NCBI RefSeq assembly: GCF_020524495.1 | Contig: NZ_JAIVLB010000018.1 | Location: 1-64,000, forward strand | From: Bacillus stratosphericus | GTDB lineage: Bacteria; Bacillota; Bacilli; Bacillales; Bacillaceae | Direction: 5' to 3' | Length of the DNA stretch: 64,000 bases | In this document: one piece after another, positions 1 to 8,464 of the stretch | How the letters are laid out: every line of letters starts with the position of its first letter | Position numbering within the stretch: position 1 is the stretch's first letter | Made by a program: the position numbers and the translations under genes | The notes under the pieces: generated by a model | Databases searched by the model: none | Seen by the model: the letters and a program-made list of their open reading frames with translations, nothing else | Told to the model about the DNA's origin: nothing

Positions 1-279
1 CAAGGATTCCAATACACAACAAAAGCATATCAAAAGCGACTAGAAAACGTTGGTTTGAAGGGCAGTCATTCCCGAAGGGGAAACTGCCTAGATAATGCCT
101 GTATCGAATCATTTTTCTCACATCTCAAAACAGAGAACACTTACTTTTCTTCGTGTCAAACGGAAAAAGAGCTTCATAAAAGCATAGAAGATTACATTCA
201 ATTCTATAATCATGATCGATTCCAGAAAAAATTAAACCAGTGTGCTCCGGTAGAATACCGTCACACACTGGCAGGTTAG
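1..279 (+). CDS. IS3-family (IS150-like) transposase, C-terminal part, 5' end outside window
   Basis: The open frame runs in from base 1 (frame 1) to a TAG at 277-279, so at least 92 residues of the C-terminal end of a DDE integrase-type transposase are present. The run SHSRRGNCLDNACIESFF is typical of the end of the rve domain of IS3/IS150 OrfB proteins, where the last catalytic Glu lies in the IESFF segment. The tail with YIQFYNHDRFQKKLNQ and APVEYR is the usual closing motif. No frameshift or stop is visible in this part. Whether the whole element is intact cannot be judged because its 5' portion is outside the window. Confidence 0.88.
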   Translation, partial: QGFQYTTKAYQKRLENVGLKGSHSRRGNCLDNACIESFFSHLKTENTYFSSCQTEKELHKSIEDYIQFYNHDRFQKKLNQCAPVEYRHTLAG

Positions 280-317
280 GCTTTTTATAATTGTCTACTT
301 GACAGGGATAAGACCAG
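1..317 (+). mobile_element. Right end of an IS3-family insertion sequence next to fer
   Basis: After the transposase stop at 279 there are about 38 bases that look like the terminal part of the element, including TTGTCTACTTGACAGGG at 290-306. The exact end is not certain because the matching left inverted repeat is outside the window; about 317 is an estimate. The fer stop codon follows at 335 on the opposite strand, so the element lies immediately downstream of fer. Confidence 0.55.
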
Positions 318-334
318 CATAAGGGGCTTTTATA

Positions 335-625
<291 letters not shown>

Positions 626-672
626 TTAACCTTTTTAGTTTCACCGATAAAAAAACAATTTCCTCAAACCTT

Positions 673-701
673 ATTGTAATGATTTTAAATTCACATTTCA
701 A
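673..701 (-). promoter_or_regulatory. Sigma-A promoter of fer
   Basis: On the minus strand TTGAAA (701-696) is followed after exactly 17 bases by TACAAT (678-673), about 90 bases before the fer start. This is close to the sigma-A consensus. Assignment is from sequence alone. Confidence 0.65.
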
Positions 702-851
702 CTGTAAAGTGATTGAGAATGCTAATCACATAAGGTTTTGTTCATAACTTTCCCCCATAAATTGAGTTTAAACATTTCATCTACTAAGAAATCTGTTAAA
801 ATAAAGGGAGAAAATATTCGAATTTTGTCAGGAAGACAGGTGCTTTGATGA

Positions 852-1904
852 ATGGCGATTCATTACTTGGATGTCATGTTGATGGATAGCGTACATAAAT
901 TGAACGGCGAACGCTCCATTAGTGCTGTCTACCATCTTTTTAAAGGGAAAAAATCTTCACAAACGATACAGGATGCAAGTTTGTTTCAGCTTTCTAGCTA
1001 TTTCGGCTGTTATCCAGCCTTTACGCGGGATCAGCTTAACCGCTCTGTTCAAAAGCTTGAAGAGCAGCACTTCATCATAAAAACAGGGGATACATTCAGC
1101 GTAACAGATGTTGGACAGCATATGGTAAGACAGCTTTTTTCTGAAAAACCGATGCCTGCTTATTTTCAGGGTGCCCAGTATCATGATAAAGCAAAGATGC
1201 TATGGGTGAGGCTATCTTTACTTGTACAAGTGCTCTCACATCATGCGGCAGGGTCACATCAATATGTGCCGATTCAAAGAGATGTATCGGTTCAAAGGTG
1301 GACAAAATCTTTTTTAAAACAGTATCACCATAAGAAAAATTTTTCTAAAGATTTGCATCATGAACTTAAAAAACTCCTTGTTCGTTTAAGTGATCAAGAA
1401 GCACTGATCTTTGTTTATTCATTGACCTCAAATGAAAGAATCGGGCGTACGTATCAGCAAATGGCTGAATGGATGAAAGAAGATGTGTGGTATGTTTACA
1501 TGCTTTTTTGGAATGTGCTCCATTATTTTATTCATTCTGCACAAAAAGGTGAGGCACCGCTCATGCAGCGTATGGTAGGTGACCTTGCATTCAAACGTGT
1601 GTTAACCACCTCTACCCACAGAACACTTGAGCTTGTACAAAAAGGGTTTAGCATTCATCAAATTGCTCACATTCGCTCGTTAAAAAAGGCAACGATCGAG
1701 GACCATATTGTGGAGCTGTCTATTCATGAGCCTAGCTTTTCAATAGAACCCTATGTGACCATAGAGGAGCAGCAGGCAATCCATAATGTAGCCGGCCTGC
1801 TCCAAACAAACAAAATGAAGCTGATTAAAGAAAAACTCGAGCATCCATTCACTTATTTTCAAATACGATTGGCAATGACAAGGATGGTGAAAGCAAATGG
1901 ATAA
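852..1904 (+). CDS. ypbB: YpbB, helix-turn-helix domain protein upstream of RecQ-type helicase
   Basis: This 350-residue protein has no assigned enzymatic activity. A helix-turn-helix-like segment is visible around residues 254-290 (LELVQKGFSIHQIAHIRSLK and following), matching the HTH domain annotated in the YpbB family. The rest is helical and lacks signal peptide or membrane segments, so it is cytoplasmic. The ATG at 852 lies behind AGGTG at 838-842. Its end overlaps the recS start by 8 bases, so the two are translationally coupled. This conserved pairing suggests a role with the helicase in DNA metabolism, but that is inference. Confidence 0.85.
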   Translation: MAIHYLDVMLMDSVHKLNGERSISAVYHLFKGKKSSQTIQDASLFQLSSYFGCYPAFTRDQLNRSVQKLEEQHFIIKTGDTFSVTDVGQHMVRQLFSEKPMPAYFQGAQYHDKAKMLWVRLSLLVQVLSHHAAGSHQYVPIQRDVSVQRWTKSFLKQYHHKKNFSKDLHHELKKLLVRLSDQEALIFVYSLTSNERIGRTYQQMAEWMKEDVWYVYMLFWNVLHYFIHSAQKGEAPLMQRMVGDLAFKRVLTTSTHRTLELVQKGFSIHQIAHIRSLKKATIEDHIVELSIHEPSFSIEPYVTIEEQQAIHNVAGLLQTNKMKLIKEKLEHPFTYFQIRLAMTRMVKANG

Positions 1905-3402
1905 GCTTCATCAGACGCTCATGCAATACTTTGGTTATGACACATTTAAAGCAGGTCAAGAGGAGATTATTCAAAGTGTACTTGATCATCAAGATACGGT
2001 GGCCATGTTGCCTACTGGGGGCGGAAAGTCGCTTTGTTATCAAATCCCTGCCTATATGACAGACGGGTTAGTGCTTATTATTTCGCCGCTTTTATCATTG
2101 ATGGAGGACCAAGTGGAGCGTATGAAAATGCGCGGAGAAAAACGGGTGGCGGCGCTAAACAGTACACTGTCCTTTCAGGTGAGACGACATATCATTCGGC
2201 ATTTGCCATCATATAAATTTTTATTTGTCGCGCCTGAGGCACTGATGTCAGAAGTACTATTAGAGCAGCTTAAGTCGATGCATATTGGTCTTTTTGTCGT
2301 CGATGAAGCTCACTGTATATCAGAGTGGGGACATGATTTTCGCCCTGAATATTCCAAGTTAGGAGAATGGAGAAAAGCGTTAGGTCATCCTGTGGCTTTA
2401 GCATTGACGGCAACAGCGACAAAACAAACCCTAAAGGATACAGTGCAAACTCTGCAATTACAGCATCCAGACTTTCATATTCACTCGGTGAACCGGCCTA
2501 ACATTGCCCTAGTCAAAGAAGCGCATGAAACGAAAGAGGCAAAAGAGAAACGGGCCATTGAGCTTGCGGAAACTCTTCAAGGGCCTGGACTGATTTATTG
2601 CCCGACCCGGCAAATGACAGAAGATATGACCCTCTTCATCAAACAAAAAACCCAACAACGTGTAGAATATTATCATGGCGGAATGGACGCAGGGGACCGT
2701 ATGCTGATTCAGCAGCAATTTATCAGCGGGCAAATTGATCTCATTTGCTGTACAAGTGCTTTTGGGATGGGAATTGATAAGGCAGATATACGGTTTGTGA
2801 TTCATATGAGCCCGCCGCAATCGATCGAAGCTTTTATGCAGGAGATTGGAAGAGGGGGTCGGGACGGGAAAAGCAGTGTGAGCGTTCTTTTGTATACAGA
2901 AGAAGATGCGGATATTCAAAGTCGTTTGATTCAAGCAGAAGGCTTTGATGATCCAGAAATTGATTTTTTCTTAGCCCAAATAGCGGAAATGTCTATAAAT
3001 CATGAAAAAAAATTACGCGAACGATTGATTGAAGCTGGGCTCCAGGAGACGCGTGCGAGGATGCTGACGCATTATTACATGATGTGCGAATCCGAACAGC
3101 CTCAAGTACTCATGAAGAATCTGAAAGAAAAACTGCAGGACAGACAAACAGAAAAGCTAAGAAAAGTGTGGCAGTTTAAAGAGCGAACCACTGGTCATAG
3201 CTGCTTTAGACAATCTCTGTTATCATACTTTGACGAACAGCTTGAAACGGAGGGATCTTTCTCTGAAAACTGTTGCTGTTCTTGCGGACTTGACCTTTCT
3301 GATTATGAAAAAAAAGATCAACAATTGGAGCTGAATGAAATGAAACACTGGAAGACCGTGCTGGATCGTATGTTTCATCTGACAAAAGAGGCGCAACATT
3401 GA
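1897..3402 (+). CDS. recS: RecQ-family ATP-dependent DNA helicase RecS
   Basis: The protein has 501 residues and is a 3'-5' superfamily 2 helicase. Walker A is MLPTGGGKS (GGGKS at 41-45), the motif II box is DEAH at 136-139 followed by the RecQ-specific CISEWGHDFRPEY, and motif VI is QEIGRGGRDG. A cysteine cluster near the C terminus (CCCSCGLD) resembles the zinc-binding region. The length fits RecS, the shorter of the two B. subtilis RecQ paralogues, and the gene order (ypbB-recS-ypbD) is the same. It probably acts in replication fork repair and recombination. It overlaps both neighbours. Confidence 0.95.
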   Translation: MDKLHQTLMQYFGYDTFKAGQEEIIQSVLDHQDTVAMLPTGGGKSLCYQIPAYMTDGLVLIISPLLSLMEDQVERMKMRGEKRVAALNSTLSFQVRRHIIRHLPSYKFLFVAPEALMSEVLLEQLKSMHIGLFVVDEAHCISEWGHDFRPEYSKLGEWRKALGHPVALALTATATKQTLKDTVQTLQLQHPDFHIHSVNRPNIALVKEAHETKEAKEKRAIELAETLQGPGLIYCPTRQMTEDMTLFIKQKTQQRVEYYHGGMDAGDRMLIQQQFISGQIDLICCTSAFGMGIDKADIRFVIHMSPPQSIEAFMQEIGRGGRDGKSSVSVLLYTEEDADIQSRLIQAEGFDDPEIDFFLAQIAEMSINHEKKLRERLIEAGLQETRARMLTHYYMMCESEQPQVLMKNLKEKLQDRQTEKLRKVWQFKERTTGHSCFRQSLLSYFDEQLETEGSFSENCCCSCGLDLSDYEKKDQQLELNEMKHWKTVLDRMFHLTKEAQH

Positions 3403-4040
3403 TAGAACAACATCGCCGTATCATTCAAAAATTAACCGATCGACAAGTAGTAAAACAACTTTATTTCACGCAGCTGCTCATGCTCATCGTTTCTTTTTTG
3501 CTAGGCATTTTTATGTTTGAACATTGGACTGATTTCACCTCACTTTGGCAGATCCATGATATGCGAATACTGACTTATGGAATTGGCGGTGCTTTACTTG
3601 TCATCATTTTGGATGCAATTATCATGAGGGTATTTCCTGCTCATATGTATGATGATGGCGGCTTAAATGAAAAAATGTTCAAAAATCGTAGCATCCAGCA
3701 TATTGTTTGGTTAACACTGTTCATTGCCTTTTCAGAGGAAATTTTATTCCGAGGGATCGTTCAACAGCAATTTGGGCTTGAAATCGCCAGCATTATGTTT
3801 GCGCTCCTTCACTTTCGCTACTTATCAAAAATACTCTTGTTTATCCTTGTGGTTTCCATTAGTATTTTTTTAGGACTTTTATACGAGTGGACAGGGAATT
3901 TATTTGTTCCTGTCATGACCCATTTTGTCATTGACTTAGTCTTTGCATGTCAAATTCGTTTTAAATATAGGAGGAGGGCTGAACATGGAAGAAATGTCGA
4001 GAATGAAGAGAAAAAAACAACAACTGACAAACATCCATGA
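3399..4040 (+). CDS. ypbD: CPBP-family intramembrane glutamic endopeptidase YpbD
   Basis: This 213-residue membrane protein has about six hydrophobic segments. The CPBP (CAAX protease / bacteriocin-processing) signature EEILFRG is at 113-119, with later histidines in LLHFRY and THFVIDL forming the expected catalytic set. The start is TTG at 3399, overlapping the recS TGA by four bases, which favours translational coupling. The substrate is unknown. Its 3' end overlaps the ribosome-binding site and start of ypbE. Confidence 0.87.
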   Translation: MIEQHRRIIQKLTDRQVVKQLYFTQLLMLIVSFLLGIFMFEHWTDFTSLWQIHDMRILTYGIGGALLVIILDAIIMRVFPAHMYDDGGLNEKMFKNRSIQHIVWLTLFIAFSEEILFRGIVQQQFGLEIASIMFALLHFRYLSKILLFILVVSISIFLGLLYEWTGNLFVPVMTHFVIDLVFACQIRFKYRRRAEHGRNVENEEKKTTTDKHP

Positions 4041-4746
4041 CGATGTAGAGGAAAATCTTCAAGAAGAAGTACATCCTTCAGATGACTCTCACTTTCCTAC
4101 GCGAGAAGATTTTCATGAATATAAAAAGCAGCGCACAAAAAAGGTGCGCAACCCATTGTTTACGACATTGGCTATTATCTTTCCTATTATCGTCATAGGA
4201 GTATTCTTCCTTTTGATCTACTACACATCAGAGGAAATCAAACATAACAATAATCAAGACGTATATATTGATAAAACATCAAGTGCTGACACAGACCCAG
4301 TTCCGTCAGCACTTGTCGAAACAAAAAATGACGCAAGCGCTGATAAAGCGGATGCGTCTGATGAAGAGAAGAAAAAGAAAGATGAAGAAAAAGAAAAGCA
4401 GCGATCAAAAGAAAAAGCAGAGCAAAAGAAAAAAGAAAAAGCTGCTAAAGAGAAAGAAGAGCGTGAAAAGGCAGCAGCCGCAAAAAAGCGTAAAGAGCAG
4501 CAGCTAGCCCTGCAAAAACAGCAAGAAGAGAAAAAACGAAAAGAAGCCGAAGAGAAAAAGCAGCAGGAAGAAAAGCCAGTTCGTGTCGTACAGCACACTG
4601 TTGGCCCAGAGGAAAACCTGTATCGAATTTCCATGAAGTATTACCAAAACCGTTCGGGTGAAGAGAAAATTAGAGCTTATAATCAATTAAAAGGAAACAG
4701 TGTGTACAGTGGACAAGTGCTAAATATCCCATTAGAAAACGAATGA
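3985..4746 (+). CDS. ypbE: YpbE, LysM-domain membrane protein with Lys/Glu-rich stalk
   Basis: The best start is ATG at 3985 behind GGAGGG at 3972-3977, giving 253 residues; an ATG at 3943 lacks such a site. A charged cytoplasmic N terminus is followed by one membrane helix at about 57-80. A very Lys/Glu/Ala-rich coiled-coil stalk covers roughly 120-205, and a C-terminal LysM domain begins near QHTVGPEENLYRIS. The topology places LysM outside the membrane, where it would bind peptidoglycan. The start lies inside the last 56 bases of ypbD. Function is unknown beyond probable wall binding. Confidence 0.86.
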   Translation: MEEMSRMKRKKQQLTNIHDDVEENLQEEVHPSDDSHFPTREDFHEYKKQRTKKVRNPLFTTLAIIFPIIVIGVFFLLIYYTSEEIKHNNNQDVYIDKTSSADTDPVPSALVETKNDASADKADASDEEKKKKDEEKEKQRSKEKAEQKKKEKAAKEKEEREKAAAAKKRKEQQLALQKQQEEKKRKEAEEKKQQEEKPVRVVQHTVGPEENLYRISMKYYQNRSGEEKIRAYNQLKGNSVYSGQVLNIPLENE

Positions 4747-4807
4747 TCTGACATGAATCAATGGATAAGCACATACATATGTAGAAAAAAGGGACAGGGT
4801 GTATGTG

Positions 4808-5260
4808 ATGACATTGCAGGCAATCAGTCGCTATATGGATCAGCCGACACAGAAAATGATTGAAACATTGATTAAAAGAAAGCACAAATATGAGGGCTTC
4901 GCAAAGCAGTGCAAAAGGTGGCAATGGACAGCCCTTTTATCTCTAGCGATTTTTCTGTTTTATTTTGTCATAACAGCTAATAGCGGGGGATCGCTGCAGC
5001 CAGAAGCTATGATTGCAACATTGCTTGGTCATGAGGTGTTTCTATTTTGGATCATGGCCGAAGTGTTTGCTTTTTACGCATCGTTTTTTTATATGAAAAA
5101 AGAAGAAAAGGCTGAGGATGAATATCATAAGCTCAGATGTGAAATTATACAAAAAAGCACAGATTTATGGCCTCAATCAAATCAGTGGAAAGAACGTGAG
5201 GCCGTTTTTCACTACATGCAGAATCAATATGACATCAATCTCTATTATGAAAGTAAATAA
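4808..5260 (+). CDS. ypbF: YpbF, small membrane protein of unknown function
   Basis: The ATG at 4808 is eight bases downstream of AGGG (4796-4799) and gives 150 residues; an upstream GTG at 4799 overlaps that site and is less likely. Two hydrophobic segments are visible (WTALLSLAIFLFYFVIT and a second near FLFWIMAEVFAFYASFF), flanked by charged ends. It matches YpbF by position and size. No enzymatic motif is seen. An intrinsic terminator follows directly, so it closes the transcript from ypbB. Confidence 0.8.
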   Translation: MTLQAISRYMDQPTQKMIETLIKRKHKYEGFAKQCKRWQWTALLSLAIFLFYFVITANSGGSLQPEAMIATLLGHEVFLFWIMAEVFAFYASFFYMKKEEKAEDEYHKLRCEIIQKSTDLWPQSNQWKEREAVFHYMQNQYDINLYYESK

Positions 5261-5263
5261 ATG

Positions 5264-5299
5264 AAAAAAAGACGTTTAACAGCTGAAACGTCTTTTTTC
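5264..5299 (+). terminator. Intrinsic terminator after ypbF
   Basis: An A-rich 5' arm ending AAGACGTTT pairs with AAACGTCTT, followed by a T-run. Because both ends carry A/T runs it may work in both directions. Confidence 0.85.
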
Positions 5300-5351
5300 A
5301 TTCAAGCGTCTTATAAAAGAAAAGAAAGATGATGTAAGGGAGCCATTTGTG

Positions 5352-6140
5352 ATGAAATATGCCATCGGATTTACTGCCGCCATTTTTGCTGTTACAACAG
5401 GTGTGTGTGTAACAGCAAAAATGGTGAAAACGGCAAAACAAAACAACATCAAAAAGCATCACTTTACAATAGAAGCACTTCAATCAGATAGACCCGCAGT
5501 CATTTTCTTTATTTCTGATACGCATCGCCGCCTTATTAGTGATACGTTGTTAGCGGAAGTAGAGCAGGAAAAGCCCGATGTGATTATGATAGGTGGGGAC
5601 TTAGCAGAGAAAGGCGTACCCTATGCGAGGATTGAAGAAAATGTGAAACGTTTAACAAGAATTGCGCCAGTTTATTTTGTTTGGGGAAATAATGATCATG
5701 AGCTGCATCAGCAAAAATTAAATGAGATATTTCACGCTTATGATGTCACCACGTTGCAAAATAAAACGGCTGTGTGGGATTTTGAAGGCCAGCCAATCAA
5801 AATAGGCGGAATCGATGATATTCGACTTGAAAAAGCAGATTATGAGGCGATACGACCTGTGTTTGTCAAAGAAGATGTAAATATTCTCCTGTCACACAAT
5901 CCAGATGTGCATCACGTGATGAGTGAGGAAGAAGGAATCGACCTCGTACTGAGCGGTCATACCCACGGTGGGCAGATACGCATTGGGAAATTTGGTCCGT
6001 ATGAAAAAGGGGGAACAGGTCAGATCAAAGGGGCTTTCTTTCTGATTAGTAATGGCTATGGAACAACAAAGATTTCAATGCGTCTTGGTGCAGAGCCAGA
6101 AACCCATCTAATCTATTTAATGCCGCTAAAAACTCACTAA
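5352..6140 (+). CDS. ypbG: Membrane-anchored calcineurin-like metallophosphoesterase YpbG
   Basis: The protein has 262 residues; GTG at 5349 is an alternative start one codon earlier, and the ribosome-binding site AAGGGAG is at 5336-5342. An N-terminal hydrophobic helix is followed by the metallophosphoesterase motifs in order: SDTHRR, GGDLAEKG, WGNNDHE (GNND in place of the common GNHD), LLSHNPD and SGHTHGGQ. The metal-binding set is therefore complete apart from that one substitution. The family hydrolyses phosphoesters, and related members act on UDP-sugar lipids or cyclic nucleotides. The substrate here is unknown. Confidence 0.87.
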   Translation: MKYAIGFTAAIFAVTTGVCVTAKMVKTAKQNNIKKHHFTIEALQSDRPAVIFFISDTHRRLISDTLLAEVEQEKPDVIMIGGDLAEKGVPYARIEENVKRLTRIAPVYFVWGNNDHELHQQKLNEIFHAYDVTTLQNKTAVWDFEGQPIKIGGIDDIRLEKADYEAIRPVFVKEDVNILLSHNPDVHHVMSEEEGIDLVLSGHTHGGQIRIGKFGPYEKGGTGQIKGAFFLISNGYGTTKISMRLGAEPETHLIYLMPLKTH

Positions 6141-6305
6141 TTTGATGTACTGCTAATATTTTCCATGAAAGTCACCATAAACATCGCTTCATGCTTGTCT
6201 TCCGTCTTGACACAGTGTAAACTGAATACAAAATTAAGAACCTATGACTCATCATCTCATATACTACAGTATGATGTGTGTTTAGAAGAGGCAGGAGGGA
6301 ACGTT

Positions 6306-6884
6306 ATGCGACTGGAGCGTCTGAATTATAATAAAATCAAAATTTTTCTCACACTAGATGACCTGACAGACCGAGGTCTTACGAAAGAAGACCTTTGGAA
6401 AGATTCGTTCAAAGTTCATCAGCTGTTTAAAGACATGATGAACGAAGCGAATCAGGAGCTCGGCTTTGAAGCGAATGGACCGATTGCTGTTGAAGTATTT
6501 TCTCTTCAGGCGCAGGGGATGGTTGTCATTGTTACGAAGAGTCAGCAGGAAGATGCTGATGAAGAGTTTGATGAAGATTACATTGAGATGCAAGTCAAGC
6601 TCGACGAGAGTAAGCAAGTGCTCTATCAATTTGCCTCGTTTGAAGATGTGATTCAACTGTCCCATAGTTTAAGTCGTATTGGACTTTTAGGGGGGACAGT
6701 TTACCATTATGAAGGTCAATATTTTCTCAGCCTTGATGATTTTGAAGAACTGTCTGCTGATACCGTGATTTCCATTTTAGCGGAGTTTGGATCTCCTACG
6801 ACATTAACCATTCACCGGCTACAAGAGTATGGAAAAGTGATTATGCAAGAAGATGCAATCAAAACAATCCCGATGTATTTTTAA
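6306..6884 (+). CDS. mecB: Adapter protein MecB (YpbH), MecA paralogue
   Basis: The ATG at 6306 follows a strong AGGAGGGA site (6293-6300) and gives 192 residues beginning MRLERLNYNKIKIFLTLDDL, which is the expected N terminus. A longer reading from 6165 has no ribosome-binding site. The N-terminal part resembles the MecA substrate-binding domain, an acidic linker lies around 80-95, and the C-terminal half corresponds to the ClpC-binding domain. In B. subtilis MecA and YpbH deliver substrates to ClpC and influence competence and sporulation. It is monocistronic, with its own terminator. Confidence 0.93.
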   Translation: MRLERLNYNKIKIFLTLDDLTDRGLTKEDLWKDSFKVHQLFKDMMNEANQELGFEANGPIAVEVFSLQAQGMVVIVTKSQQEDADEEFDEDYIEMQVKLDESKQVLYQFASFEDVIQLSHSLSRIGLLGGTVYHYEGQYFLSLDDFEELSADTVISILAEFGSPTTLTIHRLQEYGKVIMQEDAIKTIPMYF

Positions 6885-6905
6885 TCACTTTTTTCTATTA
6901 TAAAT

Positions 6906-6939
6906 AATACTGTTGTGATGAAACAACAGTATTTTTTTA
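6906..6939 (+). terminator. Intrinsic terminator after mecB
   Basis: AATACTGTTGT pairs with ACAACAGTATT around the loop GATGA, followed by seven T residues. Confidence 0.9.
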
Positions 6940-7067
6940 TATTTATAAACCTGATATTTTATTTTGATAAAAAACGCTTTTTACCTTTGCTTTACCAGTA
7001 CGAAGGTGTATACTATTGCTTGAAAGGGAGCAGTAGATCATGAAAGATTTCTAGGGGGTTTATTTTA

Positions 7068-8342
7068 ATGGCAGCAGATCAAAACGCCGCTCAAAACGCA
7101 GAAGATAAGTTAGATGTTTTAAAATCAACTCAAACCGTCATACATAAAGCGCTTGACAAATTGGGGTATCCGCAAGAAGTGTATGAATTGCTGAAGGAGC
7201 CAATCCGACTATTAACGGTCAAAATTCCAGTACGTATGGACGATGGATCGGTGAAAATTTTCACTGGTTATCGTGCACAGCACAATGATGCTGTCGGTCC
7301 AACAAAAGGCGGAATTAGATTCCACCCGAATGTCACTGAAAAAGAAGTAAAAGCGCTTTCAATTTGGATGAGTTTAAAATGTGGTATTGTGGATCTTCCT
7401 TATGGCGGAGGAAAAGGCGGTATTATCTGTGATCCAAGAGAAATGTCATTCAGAGAGCTTGAAAAACTTAGCCGCGGCTATGTACGCGCCATTAGTCAAA
7501 TCGTTGGACCAACAAAAGATGTTCCAGCACCAGATGTGTTTACAAACTCTCAAATTATGGCATGGATGATGGATGAATATTCTAGAATTGATGAGTTTAA
7601 CTCGCCAGGATTTATTACAGGAAAACCAATTGTTCTTGGAGGGTCACACGGACGTGACACTGCAACTGCAAAAGGTGTGACGATCTGCATCAAAGAAGCG
7701 GCGAAGAAAAAAGGAATTGACATCAATGGGGCTCGTGTTGTCGTACAGGGATTCGGAAATGCAGGAAGTTATTTGGCTAAATTCATGTATGATTCGGGGG
7801 CAAAAATCGTAGGGATTTCAGATGCTTACGGCGGATTATATGATGAAGATGGTCTAGACATTGACTACTTGCTTGACCGACGTGATAGCTTTGGAACCGT
7901 CACTAAATTGTTTAACGATACAATTACAAACCAAGAGTTGCTTGAGCTGGATTGTGATATCTTAGTACCTGCAGCCATTGAAAATCAAATTACAGAAGAT
8001 AATGCTGCCAACATTAAAGCCAAAATTGTCGTAGAGGCAGCAAATGGGCCAACGACGCTGGAAGGAACAAAAATTCTTTCAGATCGTGGTGTACTACTTG
8101 TCCCAGATGTACTTGCGAGTGCGGGTGGTGTAACTGTTTCTTACTTTGAATGGGTTCAGAATAACCAAGGGTTCTACTGGACAGAAGAAGAAGTGGAAAC
8201 TCGTTTAGAAGATATGATGGTGAAATCATTTAATAATATTTATGAAATGGCGCAAAACCGCCGCATTGATATGCGACTTGCAGCATATATGGTCGGCGTA
8301 CGTAAAATGGCTGAAGCTTCTCGATTCAGAGGCTGGATTTAA
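7068..8342 (+). CDS. gudB: NAD-dependent glutamate dehydrogenase GudB, uninterrupted (active) form
   Basis: This 424-residue enzyme oxidises glutamate to 2-oxoglutarate and ammonium. The conserved segment KGGIRFHPNV and the catalytic-lysine loop PYGGGKGGI are present, and the Rossmann fold starts at VVVQGFGNAG. At residues 94-96 there is a single VKA (EKEVKALSIW). The laboratory B. subtilis 168 allele carries a 9-base duplication here (VKAVKA) that inactivates the enzyme; this copy lacks it and should be active. A ribosome-binding site (AGGGGG) precedes the ATG. A likely -10 TATACT is at 7009-7014 with a weak -35. It has its own terminator. Confidence 0.96.
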   Translation: MAADQNAAQNAEDKLDVLKSTQTVIHKALDKLGYPQEVYELLKEPIRLLTVKIPVRMDDGSVKIFTGYRAQHNDAVGPTKGGIRFHPNVTEKEVKALSIWMSLKCGIVDLPYGGGKGGIICDPREMSFRELEKLSRGYVRAISQIVGPTKDVPAPDVFTNSQIMAWMMDEYSRIDEFNSPGFITGKPIVLGGSHGRDTATAKGVTICIKEAAKKKGIDINGARVVVQGFGNAGSYLAKFMYDSGAKIVGISDAYGGLYDEDGLDIDYLLDRRDSFGTVTKLFNDTITNQELLELDCDILVPAAIENQITEDNAANIKAKIVVEAANGPTTLEGTKILSDRGVLLVPDVLASAGGVTVSYFEWVQNNQGFYWTEEEVETRLEDMMVKSFNNIYEMAQNRRIDMRLAAYMVGVRKMAEASRFRGWI

Positions 8343-8365
8343 GCGGCTTATTTGCACCGCGTCTT

Positions 8366-8400
8366 AAAATCTCCTATCCTTAAATAGGAGATTTTTTTAT
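8366..8400 (+). terminator. Intrinsic terminator after gudB
   Basis: AAATCTCCTAT pairs with ATAGGAGATTT, loop CCTTAA, followed by a T-run. Confidence 0.9.
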
Positions 8401-8464
8401 GTAATGGCACAAAGAACAAACAGCCCAGTAATTGTATTGCAGTGAAACGACAGGAGTGGAACAA

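Noticed and set aside
2509-2934. 141-codon minus-strand open frame inside recS.
   Set aside because: Antisense to the conserved helicase motifs; no independent support.
4379-4560. Lys/Glu-rich repeat coding in ypbE considered as a simple-sequence expansion.
   Set aside because: It has no regular unit and fits a normal charged coiled-coil stalk.
4254-4634. Long minus-strand open frame opposite ypbE, Ser/Phe-rich.
   Set aside because: It mirrors the Lys/Glu-rich codons of ypbE; no ribosome-binding site, and composition is that of an antisense shadow.
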